From Phycisphaerae bacterium (GTDB taxonomy: Bacteria > Planctomycetota > Phycisphaerae > Phycisphaerales > SM1A02), in the NCBI GenBank assembly GCA_002717655.1, contig PBAY01000054.1, forward strand, positions 1-64,000: 64,000 nt of DNA, written 5' to 3'. Below, piece by piece: positions 8,488 to 17,964 of the stretch (the first letter of the stretch is position 1; each line of letters starts with the position of its first letter). The notes beneath the pieces are model-generated. The model made no database searches. It was not told the origin of the DNA and saw only the letters and a program-made list of their open reading frames with translations. A program made the position numbers and the translations under genes.

Positions 8488-9906
8488 TCAGCAGTCGGTA
8501 CCGAACTCACCGATGACCAGAAGCAGATCCTCAACATCCGTGTCACCGTCACCATCGGCATCACCGCTACCAGTGTTCAAGCCGAAGTCGGCAAGAACAT
8601 CCAGGACATCCTCGACATCAACCGTATTGTCGCCATTGATGTCTCCAGGGCAGTCATTGCTACCGCCGCAATCAGGGCCTGGAGCCTCAAGATCGAACAT
8701 GACGCCATCGCCTGAGCCGGAACGGTAATAAGCGAGATATCCATCGACAGAAATCGGTGGCGTATCAGCATCGAAACGGAAGGTGTACATCGTTGCCCAA
8801 CGGATGGCGTTGGCATTCGGATTGGTTGATTCGCTCTGAGTTGACCAGTTCACCTCGCCATTACTGCGAGCAAAGTTCCAGTCCGTGCCATCGATGACCT
8901 CACCAGAGTGATAGTGAACATCGACGAATTCAACATTGGTCAATTCGACGCAATCAGGGACTGGAACAACAAAGGAACGGAAGGAGCGATGTGAATTCTG
9001 ATTATGAACGACATATTCATAATGCCACGTGCCGTCACCATTATCCGAAGCACGGAAACCGACGTGTCCAAGCGCCTGGCCTCCATCAGCTTCGACCGTC
9101 AAGACCTCCTGAATGACGACTGCCGGGTCACACACTTGCCAGGCATAGATACCCGGAATCATGTGTTGGGTCACGCCGACACCGGATGTATTGGAGGTCG
9201 AATTGAATGAGACTTCCTTGTAGGAAGCGTTGTTCATGTGAACTCCGTACACATATTCTCCAGGCTCAACATACTGACCTTCGACAAAGTAGCGGGCACC
9301 ACCGTTGGCCGAAGGCTGAATATCCGCAGGGATCAACTGCATCTTGCCACGAATCGAAGACGGTCCTGAAGGTGCAAGTGTGAATGGATATTGATACTCG
9401 CCCGTATAGGCATTGATCTCCGAGCGAGGCGCATCCGCATCTGCATTAAGATCAGCCCAGTACGTGTCCGCACATCCGACTCCAAGCGTATTGCAACTTG
9501 TCGGTTGACAGCCGTCACCATCCCATGTGTCACAACCTGGTTCACTGACTGCACAGAAACTGTGCTTCAGCCAACTCATGCCGATCTGCTCGAAACGACC
9601 GTCCATGTAGCGGTAGCAGTTCTGCGCAATGACAGGTGTCTGATCAGTCCCCCCATACCATGGAGCAACGATATTGCCACGATTGCAACTGGTCGTACCT
9701 ACGGACCAGCCGGTCACCCCGCTGCTTGAACCGTAGTACTCCATATCGTGACCTCCACCTCCGTAGCCTTCCTCGGCAACGAACACCGTGGTGACGTCAA
9801 AGTATTCCCCTCCGGCCTGTGAAGCCGAAACCAAACCCCCCACGGTTGCCATGCTGATAACAACCATGCTGCCCATGACAGTGGTCAAACCGTGTGCCTG
9901 TTTCAT
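8488..9906 (-). CDS. Secreted protein with C-terminal dockerin-like repeats
   Basis: This is a 472-residue exported protein. It has an N-terminal signal (about residues 1-31, cleavage near SASQA-GG), a Gly/Cys/Tyr-rich first third, a central beta-rich region and two C-terminal calcium-loop repeats (DINGDNTVDVEDVLDVL and DADGDGDTDVEDLLLVI), ending in FGTDC. The frame is open to 10062, but ATG 9906 starts the signal and follows GGAGAGG 9-15 bases upstream. I do not recognise the central region; about a dozen Cys suggest disulfides outside the cytoplasm. The tail matches the one at 1-164, so both probably share an attachment or sorting mode. The 300 bases upstream hold no gene and no convincing promoter. 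Confidence 0.8.
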   Translation of the reverse strand: MKQAHGLTTVMGSMVVISMATVGGLVSASQAGGEYFDVTTVFVAEEGYGGGGHDMEYYGSSSGVTGWSVGTTSCNRGNIVAPWYGGTDQTPVIAQNCYRYMDGRFEQIGMSWLKHSFCAVSEPGCDTWDGDGCQPTSCNTLGVGCADTYWADLNADADAPRSEINAYTGEYQYPFTLAPSGPSSIRGKMQLIPADIQPSANGGARYFVEGQYVEPGEYVYGVHMNNASYKEVSFNSTSNTSGVGVTQHMIPGIYAWQVCDPAVVIQEVLTVEADGGQALGHVGFRASDNGDGTWHYEYVVHNQNSHRSFRSFVVPVPDCVELTNVEFVDVHYHSGEVIDGTDWNFARSNGEVNWSTQSESTNPNANAIRWATMYTFRFDADTPPISVDGYLAYYRSGSGDGVMFDLEAPGPDCGGSNDCPGDINGDNTVDVEDVLDVLADFGLNTGSGDADGDGDTDVEDLLLVIGEFGTDC

Positions 9907-10206
9907 TGTTTTAATCCTCTCCGTGCACTCATCAAGTGCCTCTCGTTTCGCACATCCACTCACTCGGGATCCCGCCCGAACTCTCCATGCCCGGACAACT
10001 CGATCCCCCGGGGGCTGCCCAGACTGCCTCGCGCACGAGACAACCGGAACCTCCATCACCATGTCATTCGCTGGAGAACTGCATTTGGTTGCCGGATTGC
10101 AGTGAAGCTTTCCAGCAATGACCTTATGGACGTGGAACTGATTAGATCTTTATTGAAATGAGAGGTTCTTCCTGATCAAAGAACTTCCGTTTCATGATTC
10201 ATTGAA

Positions 10207-13017
10207 TCATTTCGCATCAAACCAGTTGTCTGCGATCGATGCATCAACCACCAGAGGAATGGAAAGATCCATCGCTGATTCCATGGTTGTCACCAGAAAC
10301 TCCTGAACCGCATCCGCAGATTCAGCAGGAGCTTCCAGAACGAGCTCGTCATGGACCTGCAGAATGAGACGAGCCTGTGGGTCCACTCGACCCAAATCCC
10401 GATGCACATTGATCATCGCGATCTTGATCAGATCAGCAGCACTTCCCTGAACGACCGAGTTGATGGCAAGACGTTCAGCCATGGCACGGGTCTGACCATT
10501 GGGAGAATTGATGTCATTGATCGCCCGCCTTCGACCACACATGGTTTCAACGAAACCATCATCTCTTGCCTTGTCAACGCAGGCTTCAAGGAATGATTCG
10601 ATTCCAGTGAATCTGGCCTTGTAGTCATTGATGATTCTTGCTGCACGAGCGACATCCTGATCAAGCCGGCGAGCGAGACCATATGGAGTCACGCCATAGA
10701 CGATGCCGAAATTCACCATCTTGGCCGCGCTTCGCTGCTCACTTGTCACATCCTCGATCTCGATACCAAAGACCTCGGAAGCAACAGCACGATGAATATC
10801 CTCACCCGCATGAAATGCCGCCTGAAGCGCCTCGTCATCCGCGAGATGCGCCAGCAACCTCAGCTCAACCTGAGAGTAGTCCGCACTGATGAAACGGCAG
10901 CCCTGCTCAGGCACGAATGCACGACGTATTTCTCGACCAACACTGGAACGAATCGGAATGTTCTGGAGATTTGGATCATTGGAACTCAGTCGACCTGTTG
11001 CTGTCCCTACCTGATTGAAGGAACTGTGGATGCGCCCGGTTTGAGGATCAATCGCTTCCTTGAGCGAGACCAGATAGGTCCCGACCAGTTTGGACAATTG
11101 GCGATACTCAAGCACGAGGCCAGGCAGAGGCGTCTCCACTGATGCATCACGGTCAAGCTTCTCAAGAACCTCCTGATCCGTCGAGGGGCCGGTCTTCCGT
11201 CGCTTGACCACAGGAAGTCCAAGTCCCGGAGGATCTGCTTCGGGCTCATTGAACAAGGCTGCAGCCAGCTGCTTCGGCGAATCCGGATTCAGAGGGCCCG
11301 GAGCTGCATCAAGTATTTCATCCCGAAGTCGCTTCAACTCGATTTCCAGCTGCTCACGCTGTCGATCAAGCTCATCCGCATTCACCTTCACACCTGCATA
11401 TTCCATGTCAGCCAGAACAGGAACCAGAGGTAGTTCGATGTCATCAAGCAAGGTCAGCAGTCCTTTGGATTCAACCTCCTTGAAGAGCTTGTTCCAGAGC
11501 CTCAGGGTGATGTCCGCATCTTCAGCCGCATAAGGAAGCGCCTGATCAAGATCAAGCGTATCGAAGGTCTTCATTGAAGATCCAGATCCAAGAAGCGACT
11601 TCAACGAGATACAGTCAAGCTCGAGCAACCCGAGTGCAAGATCATCCATGCGGTGCCGCGATCTTGATGTATCAGCCACATAGGAGGCGATCATCGAATC
11701 CTTGATGGGTCCCTCGACTTGGATACCAGCCCTTCTCAGTACATTGAGATCGAATTTCGCATTGTGCGCAATCTTGGTAATCGTCTTGTTGCCCATCACA
11801 CCACTTAGAAGACGGACAACGGATGGCTCATCCAGATGCTCATCACTTCTTGGAGATTGCACTGGAACATAGACCGCCTCTGCAGGCTTGACGGAAAGGG
11901 AGATGCCGCACAGAGCATCCTGCATGACATTCAGACCCGTCGTCTCCACATCGAAACAGACCTCTCCCGCTGCCTCGATGTCAGCCACCATCGACTTCAA
12001 CTGCTTCTCCGTGGTGATCAGTTTATAACTGGCATTCGGATCGGCAGGCCGTACCACTGAAGGTGAGGCATCCGCGGCCCATAGTGTCCCATCTGCATCA
12101 GGATCCCCTCCTGCTTCAACCACGGCTTCAACACGAGATGCCTCAAGCAGCTCTCGAAGCTGGGCTGGCAGACGGGTGAAACCAAGCTTTCTGCAGAAGG
12201 AATCGATTGTCGCCAGATCCAGCGAAGCCGGTTCAATCCTCGCATCATCGAGCTTGAAATCAAAATCGAGTTCATCCCGCAGCCGCACCAGTTCGCGGTT
12301 GCGCACAAGTCGTTCCTGTGAACCTTCTAGATTCTCACGTCGCTTGGGCGTCATCTCATCAAGATGAGCGTAAATACCTTCGATGCTTCCATACTGCTGA
12401 ATCAACTTGGCAGCCGTCTTGGGTCCGATCCCCGGAACCCCGGGAATGTTGTCAACGCTGTCGCCCATCAGGCTGAGGATGTCGAGGACCTGACTTGGTT
12501 CCACACCCTCGGACTTGAAGACGTCATCGGGCGTTCGGACTCCTTTGGAAGGATCAAAAAGTTCAACACGATCATTCACTACCTGAGTCAGATCCTTGTC
12601 ACTGGAGATGATCCGTACATGGATGTCATCCTCGGATTCAGTGAAACGCCGCGCAATCGTGGCAATGACATCATCCGCTTCGACACCCTCGACTCCGAGC
12701 ATCGGGATCGACATGGCCTCAAGAAGTTCGAAGCAACGATCCACCTGTGGGCCAAAGTCATCGGGTGCAGATTCACGATTCGCCTTGTATTCCTCATCGA
12801 TCTCGCTTCGGAATGTCCCGGTATCTCCAGAGACATCCAGCGCAACGGCAAGCCAGGTGGGCTTCTCGTTCCGGATCAGACTCATCAGAATGTCGGCAAA
12901 CCCGGCGACCAGTTTCGTAGGCTCACCGGTTACAGGGGAGGTCTGGTAGGGACGCCGAGCGTAGTAGGCCCGGAAGAACTGAGAGTAACCATCGATGATG
13001 TAAAGCGTATCGGCCAT
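10207..13017 (-). CDS. polA: DNA polymerase I
   Basis: This is a 936-residue three-domain enzyme for gap filling and Okazaki fragment processing. The 5'-3' exonuclease is N-terminal (about 1-290, starting LYIIDGYSQFFRAYYA). The 3'-5' exonuclease (about 330-520) keeps its acidic residues: FDVETTGL, AHNAKFDLNVL and YAAEDADITL, so proofreading is probably active. The polymerase domain has motif A DYSQVELRLLAHL, motif B RSAAKMVNFGIVYG and motif C QVHDELVLEAP. The length equals that of typical PolA. The gene is the last of the minus-strand run, 10 bases after the GlmU-like gene. There is no clear ribosome site before ATG 13017, so translation may be coupled. A 7-bp inverted repeat (10194-10210) spans the stop codon. 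Confidence 0.98.
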   Translation of the reverse strand: MADTLYIIDGYSQFFRAYYARRPYQTSPVTGEPTKLVAGFADILMSLIRNEKPTWLAVALDVSGDTGTFRSEIDEEYKANRESAPDDFGPQVDRCFELLEAMSIPMLGVEGVEADDVIATIARRFTESEDDIHVRIISSDKDLTQVVNDRVELFDPSKGVRTPDDVFKSEGVEPSQVLDILSLMGDSVDNIPGVPGIGPKTAAKLIQQYGSIEGIYAHLDEMTPKRRENLEGSQERLVRNRELVRLRDELDFDFKLDDARIEPASLDLATIDSFCRKLGFTRLPAQLRELLEASRVEAVVEAGGDPDADGTLWAADASPSVVRPADPNASYKLITTEKQLKSMVADIEAAGEVCFDVETTGLNVMQDALCGISLSVKPAEAVYVPVQSPRSDEHLDEPSVVRLLSGVMGNKTITKIAHNAKFDLNVLRRAGIQVEGPIKDSMIASYVADTSRSRHRMDDLALGLLELDCISLKSLLGSGSSMKTFDTLDLDQALPYAAEDADITLRLWNKLFKEVESKGLLTLLDDIELPLVPVLADMEYAGVKVNADELDRQREQLEIELKRLRDEILDAAPGPLNPDSPKQLAAALFNEPEADPPGLGLPVVKRRKTGPSTDQEVLEKLDRDASVETPLPGLVLEYRQLSKLVGTYLVSLKEAIDPQTGRIHSSFNQVGTATGRLSSNDPNLQNIPIRSSVGREIRRAFVPEQGCRFISADYSQVELRLLAHLADDEALQAAFHAGEDIHRAVASEVFGIEIEDVTSEQRSAAKMVNFGIVYGVTPYGLARRLDQDVARAARIINDYKARFTGIESFLEACVDKARDDGFVETMCGRRRAINDINSPNGQTRAMAERLAINSVVQGSAADLIKIAMINVHRDLGRVDPQARLILQVHDELVLEAPAESADAVQEFLVTTMESAMDLSIPLVVDASIADNWFDAK

Positions 13018-13027
13018 GATGCCGGGG

Positions 13028-14230
13028 CTACCCCTGCCTCTTCATGACATCTGCATGCAATGAACAAAGCCGTGCTTCATCAACAGCAGAAAGTTCCTCC
13101 TGCCGCCTTGCCATGACTGTTCGAGTCATGTCCAGAAACTTATCCAACTGATAGGTTCGCGCACCCGAATCAGTCAACCATGCAAATCGATCTACGCTTG
13201 TGGGAGGAGCCGCGGTGGTCGCCACCATCGCGCCGGTTCCAAGAACCGTTCCCGTCATCAGTCGTGTGCAGATGGCGGTCTTCACATGATCAGCAATGAG
13301 TGAACCAAGGAACATCCTACCGGTCTTCCTGCGAGAACCATCTGGCTCAAGCCGAACGGAGATCTCGCCATACGTGTTCAACAGGTTGGACGTCACGGTA
13401 TCGGCTCCGATGTTGACCCACTGACCAACAAAGCTATCCCCCATGTAACCGTCATGAACCTTGTTGCTGTACCCCTGGAAAATGGTCGCACCAACCTCGC
13501 CTCCAACGCGACAGTGTGGACCGATGACGGTATTACCTCTGATCACCGCACCCTCGGAAACCACGGTGCTGCGACCAATCCAGCATGGACCGACGAGAAC
13601 AGCATTAGGGCGGATCGTCACGTCCGGGCCGACGAAGATCGGACCTGCGTGAGTGTCGAAGACCACCCCCGGGAAGACCACTGAGGAATCATCGATGCTG
13701 ACCGGATGTTCTCCAGCACACTCTGCTCGCTCTGCGGCAGTCGGTGAGAACGGTTCCGCTTCAAGATCATCCGCAAGTGCTTCGGACAACCAGTTCAGTA
13801 GATCCCATGCATGCGTGTAGACCGGCAGTCCTTCCACTTCCTGAGTATCGATGGACTCAGGCAAGCTGCCATGCTCAAGAAAGGCCTTCGCATCATCAGC
13901 AGCAAGACAGGCAGCAAGCACCTCGCCACCCCCACTCACGACGGCCTGACCCTTGACGGGCAATGGCAGGATTCCACAACCGGACCAACGTCCATTGATG
14001 CAAATAAACTCGCTGCCGGATGGCAGTGAATTGACAGGTCTGCTGCTGGAATCGGACCAGACTTCCTCGTGTCGAGCCTGAACCCACCAGCCACTTACAA
14101 ACTGACCAAGCGCACGCTCGATCCGCTCATAGGTGAGAATCCCACCAGTACGGAGTGCGAAGACCGGTCTCAGGTCATCCAATGGCCCCATCTGGCCACG
14201 TCCGTCGTCGAAGATGATCAATTCAGCCAT
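13028..14230 (-). CDS. GlmU-like sugar nucleotidyltransferase (alternative family)
   Basis: This is a 400-residue protein of the group of GlmU-like proteins known from Bacteroidetes and Planctomycetota. The N-terminal part begins IIFDDGRGQMGPLDDLRPVFALR and is unlike the classical GlmU pyrophosphorylase. From about residue 170 it has left-handed beta-helix hexapeptide repeats (VGPDVTIRPNAVLVGPCWIG and on), then GTGAMVATTAAPP. The expected role is UDP-GlcNAc synthesis or a related nucleotide-sugar step that feeds peptidoglycan. Its place directly downstream of mreBCD fits a role in the wall. Catalytic residues were not assigned. It starts at ATG 14230, 26 bases after mreD. Confidence 0.8.
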   Translation of the reverse strand: MAELIIFDDGRGQMGPLDDLRPVFALRTGGILTYERIERALGQFVSGWWVQARHEEVWSDSSSRPVNSLPSGSEFICINGRWSGCGILPLPVKGQAVVSGGGEVLAACLAADDAKAFLEHGSLPESIDTQEVEGLPVYTHAWDLLNWLSEALADDLEAEPFSPTAAERAECAGEHPVSIDDSSVVFPGVVFDTHAGPIFVGPDVTIRPNAVLVGPCWIGRSTVVSEGAVIRGNTVIGPHCRVGGEVGATIFQGYSNKVHDGYMGDSFVGQWVNIGADTVTSNLLNTYGEISVRLEPDGSRRKTGRMFLGSLIADHVKTAICTRLMTGTVLGTGAMVATTAAPPTSVDRFAWLTDSGARTYQLDKFLDMTRTVMARRQEELSAVDEARLCSLHADVMKRQG

Positions 14231-14256
14231 GAAGAATCACTCTTTCCCGCTGGAAA

Positions 14257-14823
14257 TCAACCCGAGCGGCGAGACGTACCATAATCGAACCGCCAGATCG
14301 GGATCGTCTGAAGCAACAGCCAACCCACTGGAATCGCAAGCAACATTGAATAGGCAGCATTACCGAACTCGTGAAGCAGCTCGCCAGCACCGAATGGAAC
14401 CAGTTCGCCACCTGCCCATGGAAGCCAGAAACGGAGAATCCCGATGGCAATCTGAGTCACTCCAGCTGCCAGAACCACAACAGCGGTCATCAAGGCGACG
14501 GTCAAGACACGTCTTCTGAACATGTAGGTGCGAAAACTCAGGACGATCCACGCCCCCAGAACATAACCCAGTGCATGAGGCCCGATGACATGCATGCTTC
14601 CAGCTGATTCTCCCAGACCGGGCGAAAGATCCATCAGAATTCCAAGAAACCAGGCGCACCACAGAACGGTCGATGGAGGTGCCAGAAGCGCCGTAAAGGT
14701 CATGAGACAGGCCACGAAACTGGGCGTGATGAACCAGGCACCTCTCAAGGTGAACACACTGGCAAATCCAGTATCAAGTGCTACGGCGATGATGGCCGCA
14801 ATGATGAACACCATCAATCTCAT
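14257..14823 (-). CDS. mreD: Rod shape-determining protein MreD
   Basis: The product has 188 residues, mostly hydrophobic with about five membrane helices, as in MreD, the membrane partner of MreB and MreC in the elongasome. Sequence alone is weak for MreD. The call rests on the topology (a helix at about residues 3-22, others at 30-70, 85-100, 105-130 and 155-175), the size, and its place right after mreB and mreC. Its start overlaps the mreC stop by 4 bases (ATGA), so the two are translationally coupled. Confidence 0.85.
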   Translation of the reverse strand: MRLMVFIIAAIIAVALDTGFASVFTLRGAWFITPSFVACLMTFTALLAPPSTVLWCAWFLGILMDLSPGLGESAGSMHVIGPHALGYVLGAWIVLSFRTYMFRRRVLTVALMTAVVVLAAGVTQIAIGILRFWLPWAGGELVPFGAGELLHEFGNAAYSMLLAIPVGWLLLQTIPIWRFDYGTSRRSG

Positions 14824-15689
14824 GGATGGACCTCACTGGGCTCGATGGTATCACGACCCACGATGACCACCCATGGCAGTTCATGGAGATGAACTTCAGG
14901 CTCTACCCGGAGCCTGCGACGCAACGGTGCCTCATCAACATCAGACAACTCCACGACACGTCCAATCTGGAATGCCTGAAGCGACGCTGGCCATCCACGA
15001 TCCGACAGAATGATCCGATCGCCGATCGATATACCAGCCCGACGATCAACTTCTGTGATGAATTCCCCCCGGCCGTCCTGACGGAGCAAGGCTGGAACTG
15101 CGGTGTCGATTCCATCCTCACCACGCAGCACGAGTGTTCGCAGAGGGCCGATGTCGGGATGAGTCAAAGGCAAGGCTGAGAGTCGGAAATCGGATACCCG
15201 GGTAATCCGGCCAACAAGCCAACGTCCATCCCAGGTGATGGCATCACCAATGCGAACACGGTCGACCGCCTCAAGAGGCAACTGCAGCTCTACGCCGGAC
15301 ACTGGATGGTCCGGGCGACGTCCCGTCACCTCTGACTGAAGCAACAATGGAGGAGCAACGAGTCGAGTTGAAGCTGGTAGTCCCTGCAGATGTCGAAGTT
15401 GTTCCTCCAACTCCGCAGAACGCATCTGTTCGCTGCGAAGAAGACGTTCCAGTCGATCACGCTGACCTTCGACTTCGAGGATGTCATCCGTTCCAGCGGG
15501 ACTTCGAAGAACACGCATCGGCCGAAGAGATGCCGCCAGGCGATTGCCGATGCTGGCCAGAGGCACCACCGGAATACGAACGATGTCAGCCGCATCGGCT
15601 GTCCATGACAGCCAGCGCGTGGGAAGTACCGCGACAACAAGTGTCACTGCCAATACGAAACTGAGGACATGTCGCGAACGAATCCTCAT
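14820..15689 (-). CDS. mreC: Rod shape-determining protein MreC
   Basis: This is a 289-residue protein with one N-terminal membrane helix (about 8-25), a coiled-coil stretch (about 65-95, rich in Leu, Glu and Arg, with QRDRLERLLRSEQMRSAELE) and a C-terminal beta domain that includes DAITWDGRWLVGRITRVS, HPDIGPLRTLVLRGE and GISIGDRIILSD. This is the MreC layout. It links cytoplasmic MreB to wall synthases in the periplasm. The frame is open to 15785, but ATG 15689 starts the basic stretch before the helix and lies 13 bases after the mreB stop. Confidence 0.93.
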   Translation of the reverse strand: MRIRSRHVLSFVLAVTLVVAVLPTRWLSWTADAADIVRIPVVPLASIGNRLAASLRPMRVLRSPAGTDDILEVEGQRDRLERLLRSEQMRSAELEEQLRHLQGLPASTRLVAPPLLLQSEVTGRRPDHPVSGVELQLPLEAVDRVRIGDAITWDGRWLVGRITRVSDFRLSALPLTHPDIGPLRTLVLRGEDGIDTAVPALLRQDGRGEFITEVDRRAGISIGDRIILSDRGWPASLQAFQIGRVVELSDVDEAPLRRRLRVEPEVHLHELPWVVIVGRDTIEPSEVHP

Positions 15690-15702
15690 GGGAGACCGTG
15701 GA

Positions 15703-16749
15703 TCACAGGTCGTCCATGTCTGATTCCATCGTCGCCTTCCACTCCTCGAGATTCTCAAGGTAGATGCTTGTGCCACGTGCAACACAAGTCAGCGGATCCT
15801 CAGCGATGGAAACATCAAGACCGGTATCTTCATTGATCACGACATCAAGGCCTCTCAGAAGAGCCCCGCCACCCACCAGACAGATGCCGTTGTCGACCAG
15901 ATCCGCCGCCAGCTCTGGAGCAGCACGCTCCAATGTACGCTTGACGGCATCCACGATTGCTTTCACAGGCTCCTGCAGGGCTTCGCGGACTTCCTGACTC
16001 GTGACCTCGGTCTTACGTGGCAGCCCGGACATGTTGTCCCGACCACGAACTTCCTTGACCGTGTCATCACCGACATCTGCAGCTGAACCGATCTCGATCT
16101 TGATTCGCTCAGCAGTCTGTTCACCAATGGTGAGGTTGTAGTTCTTCTTCATGTGATGAATGATGGCCTCATCAAAATCATCACCTGCGACTCTCACCGA
16201 TTCGCACGTAGCGATATCAGCAAGTGACATGATCGCAACTTCCGTCGTGCCGCCACCGATGTCGACGACCATCGATGCAGTCGGCTCGACGATGGGCATG
16301 CCCGCTCCGATGCCGGCGGCCATGGGTTCCTCGACCAGGTAGACACGCCTCGCACCAGCGCGTTCAGCAGAATCAAGAACAGCTCGCTTCTCAACCGCGG
16401 TAATGCCACTGGGCACGGCGATGACCACACGCGGGCTCACCACACGCTTGCCGGTCGCCTTGCGAATGAAATAACTGAGCATGGCTTCAGTGATTTCAAA
16501 ATCACTGATGACACCATCCTTCAATGGTCGAATCGCACTGATTGAACCAGGCGTCTTGCCAAGCATTTCCTTGGCCTGCCAACCAACAGCGTTGCCATTG
16601 TTCAGAACACGATTCGTGCCACGTTTGACTGCGACAACCGAAGGCTCATTCAGAATGATGCCTTCACCTCGAACCGCAACCAAGGTGTTGCAGGTGCCGA
16701 GGTCGATACCCATATCGACACTGAACCAATTGAGAATACGATCTAACAT
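15703..16749 (-). CDS. mreB: Actin-like cell shape protein MreB
   Basis: The product has 348 residues. The N-terminal phosphate-1 motif MGIDLGTCNTLV, the phosphate-2 motif VVDIGGGTTEVAIMSL and the adenosine motif LVGGGALLRGLD identify MreB, with the usual length. It forms filaments that guide wall synthesis. Residues 8-12 (NWFSV) may form part of the membrane-binding segment. It is the first of mreB-mreC-mreD. A hairpin at 16806-16832 lies in the 112-base gap upstream. Curved or coccoid Planctomycetota keep these genes unevenly, so an intact set predicts conventional wall elongation. Confidence 0.98.
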   Translation of the reverse strand: MLDRILNWFSVDMGIDLGTCNTLVAVRGEGIILNEPSVVAVKRGTNRVLNNGNAVGWQAKEMLGKTPGSISAIRPLKDGVISDFEITEAMLSYFIRKATGKRVVSPRVVIAVPSGITAVEKRAVLDSAERAGARRVYLVEEPMAAGIGAGMPIVEPTASMVVDIGGGTTEVAIMSLADIATCESVRVAGDDFDEAIIHHMKKNYNLTIGEQTAERIKIEIGSAADVGDDTVKEVRGRDNMSGLPRKTEVTSQEVREALQEPVKAIVDAVKRTLERAAPELAADLVDNGICLVGGGALLRGLDVVINEDTGLDVSIAEDPLTCVARGTSIYLENLEEWKATMESDMDDL

Positions 16750-16805
16750 CAGGGCCCCCTAAACTGCCTTCGGGGAATTCAAGGCGACATGGCATCATAC
16801 GACAA

Positions 16806-16832
16806 CCGCCGGCAGGAAAGGCCCGCCGGCGG
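16806..16832 (-). terminator. GC-rich hairpin between the 63-residue gene and mreB
   Basis: An 8-bp perfect stem CCGCCGGC/GCCGGCGG (16806-16813 with 16825-16832) has an 11-base loop and is followed on the minus strand by TTGTCGTATG. There is no T-run, so termination or processing is only possible. It separates mreBCD from the upstream genes. Confidence 0.4.
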
Positions 16833-16861
16833 TGCAAGAATCAACTTGGTGGACAACTGGT

Positions 16862-17053
16862 CTAGTCTTCCAGAATCGTAAACATCCCAGGCTCAGCGTT
16901 TCGCGAGTAATCCTTGGCATATTCCATATTGTGGAAGATCATCCACAGGACAGCCAGAAGCATTGCAAGGAAGCCTAGGAGAGACAGTGCCGTGTACACA
17001 TTCATCTGGCTGCCCGTAGGAGCCTTGACGCCTGAATTGCCGAATGTAGCCAT
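16862..17053 (-). CDS. Small membrane protein of unknown function (63 residues)
   Basis: This is a 63-residue protein with one membrane helix (about residues 21-41, ALSLLGFLAMLLAVLWMIF), a polar N-terminus and a short charged C-terminus. I do not recognise it. It is a convincing gene because AGGAGG stands 9-14 bases before its ATG and because it fits tightly between two other genes: 20 bases after the coiled-coil protein gene and 112 before mreB. The location suggests an envelope or cell-shape role, but this is inference. Confidence 0.72.
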   Translation of the reverse strand: MATFGNSGVKAPTGSQMNVYTALSLLGFLAMLLAVLWMIFHNMEYAKDYSRNAEPGMFTILED

Positions 17054-17073
17054 TTCTGGTCCTCCTCTCGAGA

Positions 17074-17964
17074 TCAGTTCTGGCCCATGAGGGCATAAGC
17101 ACGCTGGCCGGTCTCTACCAGTCCGCGATCGGGATCTTCCAACGACACAACACCGGTCGAGCGATTGATGTCGACATCGGTGATACGGAGTCTTCCGATA
17201 AAGATGCCGTTATCGCCGATGGTCATGACCCAGCCTGGCTTCACGCCATCACGAGAGCCGGCATCGATTTCGGCCAACGTTCGGGTTCCGACCCGACTGA
17301 CATCAAGAATCGTCGCATCGAGCGTACGGTCAGGAGCAAGCCCTTCGGCTTCGCCCTGATCCTGATCTTCCAGTGCACCCCAACGGGCGGCATAGGCAGC
17401 GATACGGGATTCGTTGCTTTCCTTCTCATCCTTAAGGAGGTTGATCTCTTCCTCAAGTGAGCGACGAGCTGCAATCGCAGTATCAAGGCGACTGTTGAGA
17501 TCACGCAGGGCTTCATCAAGCTCCACACGACGCTCTTCTGCCGTCAAGGCACGACTGCGAAGCTGAGTAACACTGGCAACAAGCCCTGTTGTCAGATCCG
17601 TACTGGCCTGCAGACTCTTGGTGAGCGAACGGTTCATTGCCGCCTGATTGGAGGCTGATGATCGGCTGGCAAGCAAATCATCTTCCATGCTGCGGACCTG
17701 ATCTACGCTTGAGGTCAGTTGTGCATCCAATGATGCAAGACGCTGCGAATAATCGTTCGCTTCGCCGGTCAGTCGAGCGATGTGATCCTGATGGGTGCGT
17801 CGAGCCTGAGACAACTGCTCACGAGCAGCATCTCTCTGTGACTCAGCTTCCATGGCCTTGGTCTTCCAGGCAACCTGATTCTTGGCCGATACAACAACAA
17901 GAGGTACAAGGAAAATCGCCAAGAGTGTTACCAGGACGATGAATACCTTAGTGAGAATATGCAC
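17074..17964 (-). CDS. Coiled-coil membrane protein upstream of mreB
   Basis: The product has 296 residues. It has an N-terminal membrane helix (about 5-27), a long predicted coiled coil (about 33-200, rich in Ala, Gln, Arg, Glu and Leu, with LEEEINLLKDEKESNESR) and a C-terminal beta-rich domain of about 85 residues with DGVKPGWVMTIGDNGIFIGR, TDVDINRSTGVVSL and LVETGQRAYAL. This plan is the same as MreC (helix, coiled coil, beta domain), yet a separate mreC is present 1.4 kb downstream. I do not recognise the family. The start is GTG 17964 with GAGG about 10 bases upstream. It probably acts in the envelope. Confidence 0.75.
   Translation of the reverse strand: MHILTKVFIVLVTLLAIFLVPLVVVSAKNQVAWKTKAMEAESQRDAAREQLSQARRTHQDHIARLTGEANDYSQRLASLDAQLTSSVDQVRSMEDDLLASRSSASNQAAMNRSLTKSLQASTDLTTGLVASVTQLRSRALTAEERRVELDEALRDLNSRLDTAIAARRSLEEEINLLKDEKESNESRIAAYAARWGALEDQDQGEAEGLAPDRTLDATILDVSRVGTRTLAEIDAGSRDGVKPGWVMTIGDNGIFIGRLRITDVDINRSTGVVSLEDPDRGLVETGQRAYALMGQN

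Noticed and set aside
10005-10014. CCCCCGGGGG palindrome upstream of the secreted protein gene
   Set aside because: It is a short, low-complexity GC palindrome and cannot be distinguished from chance.
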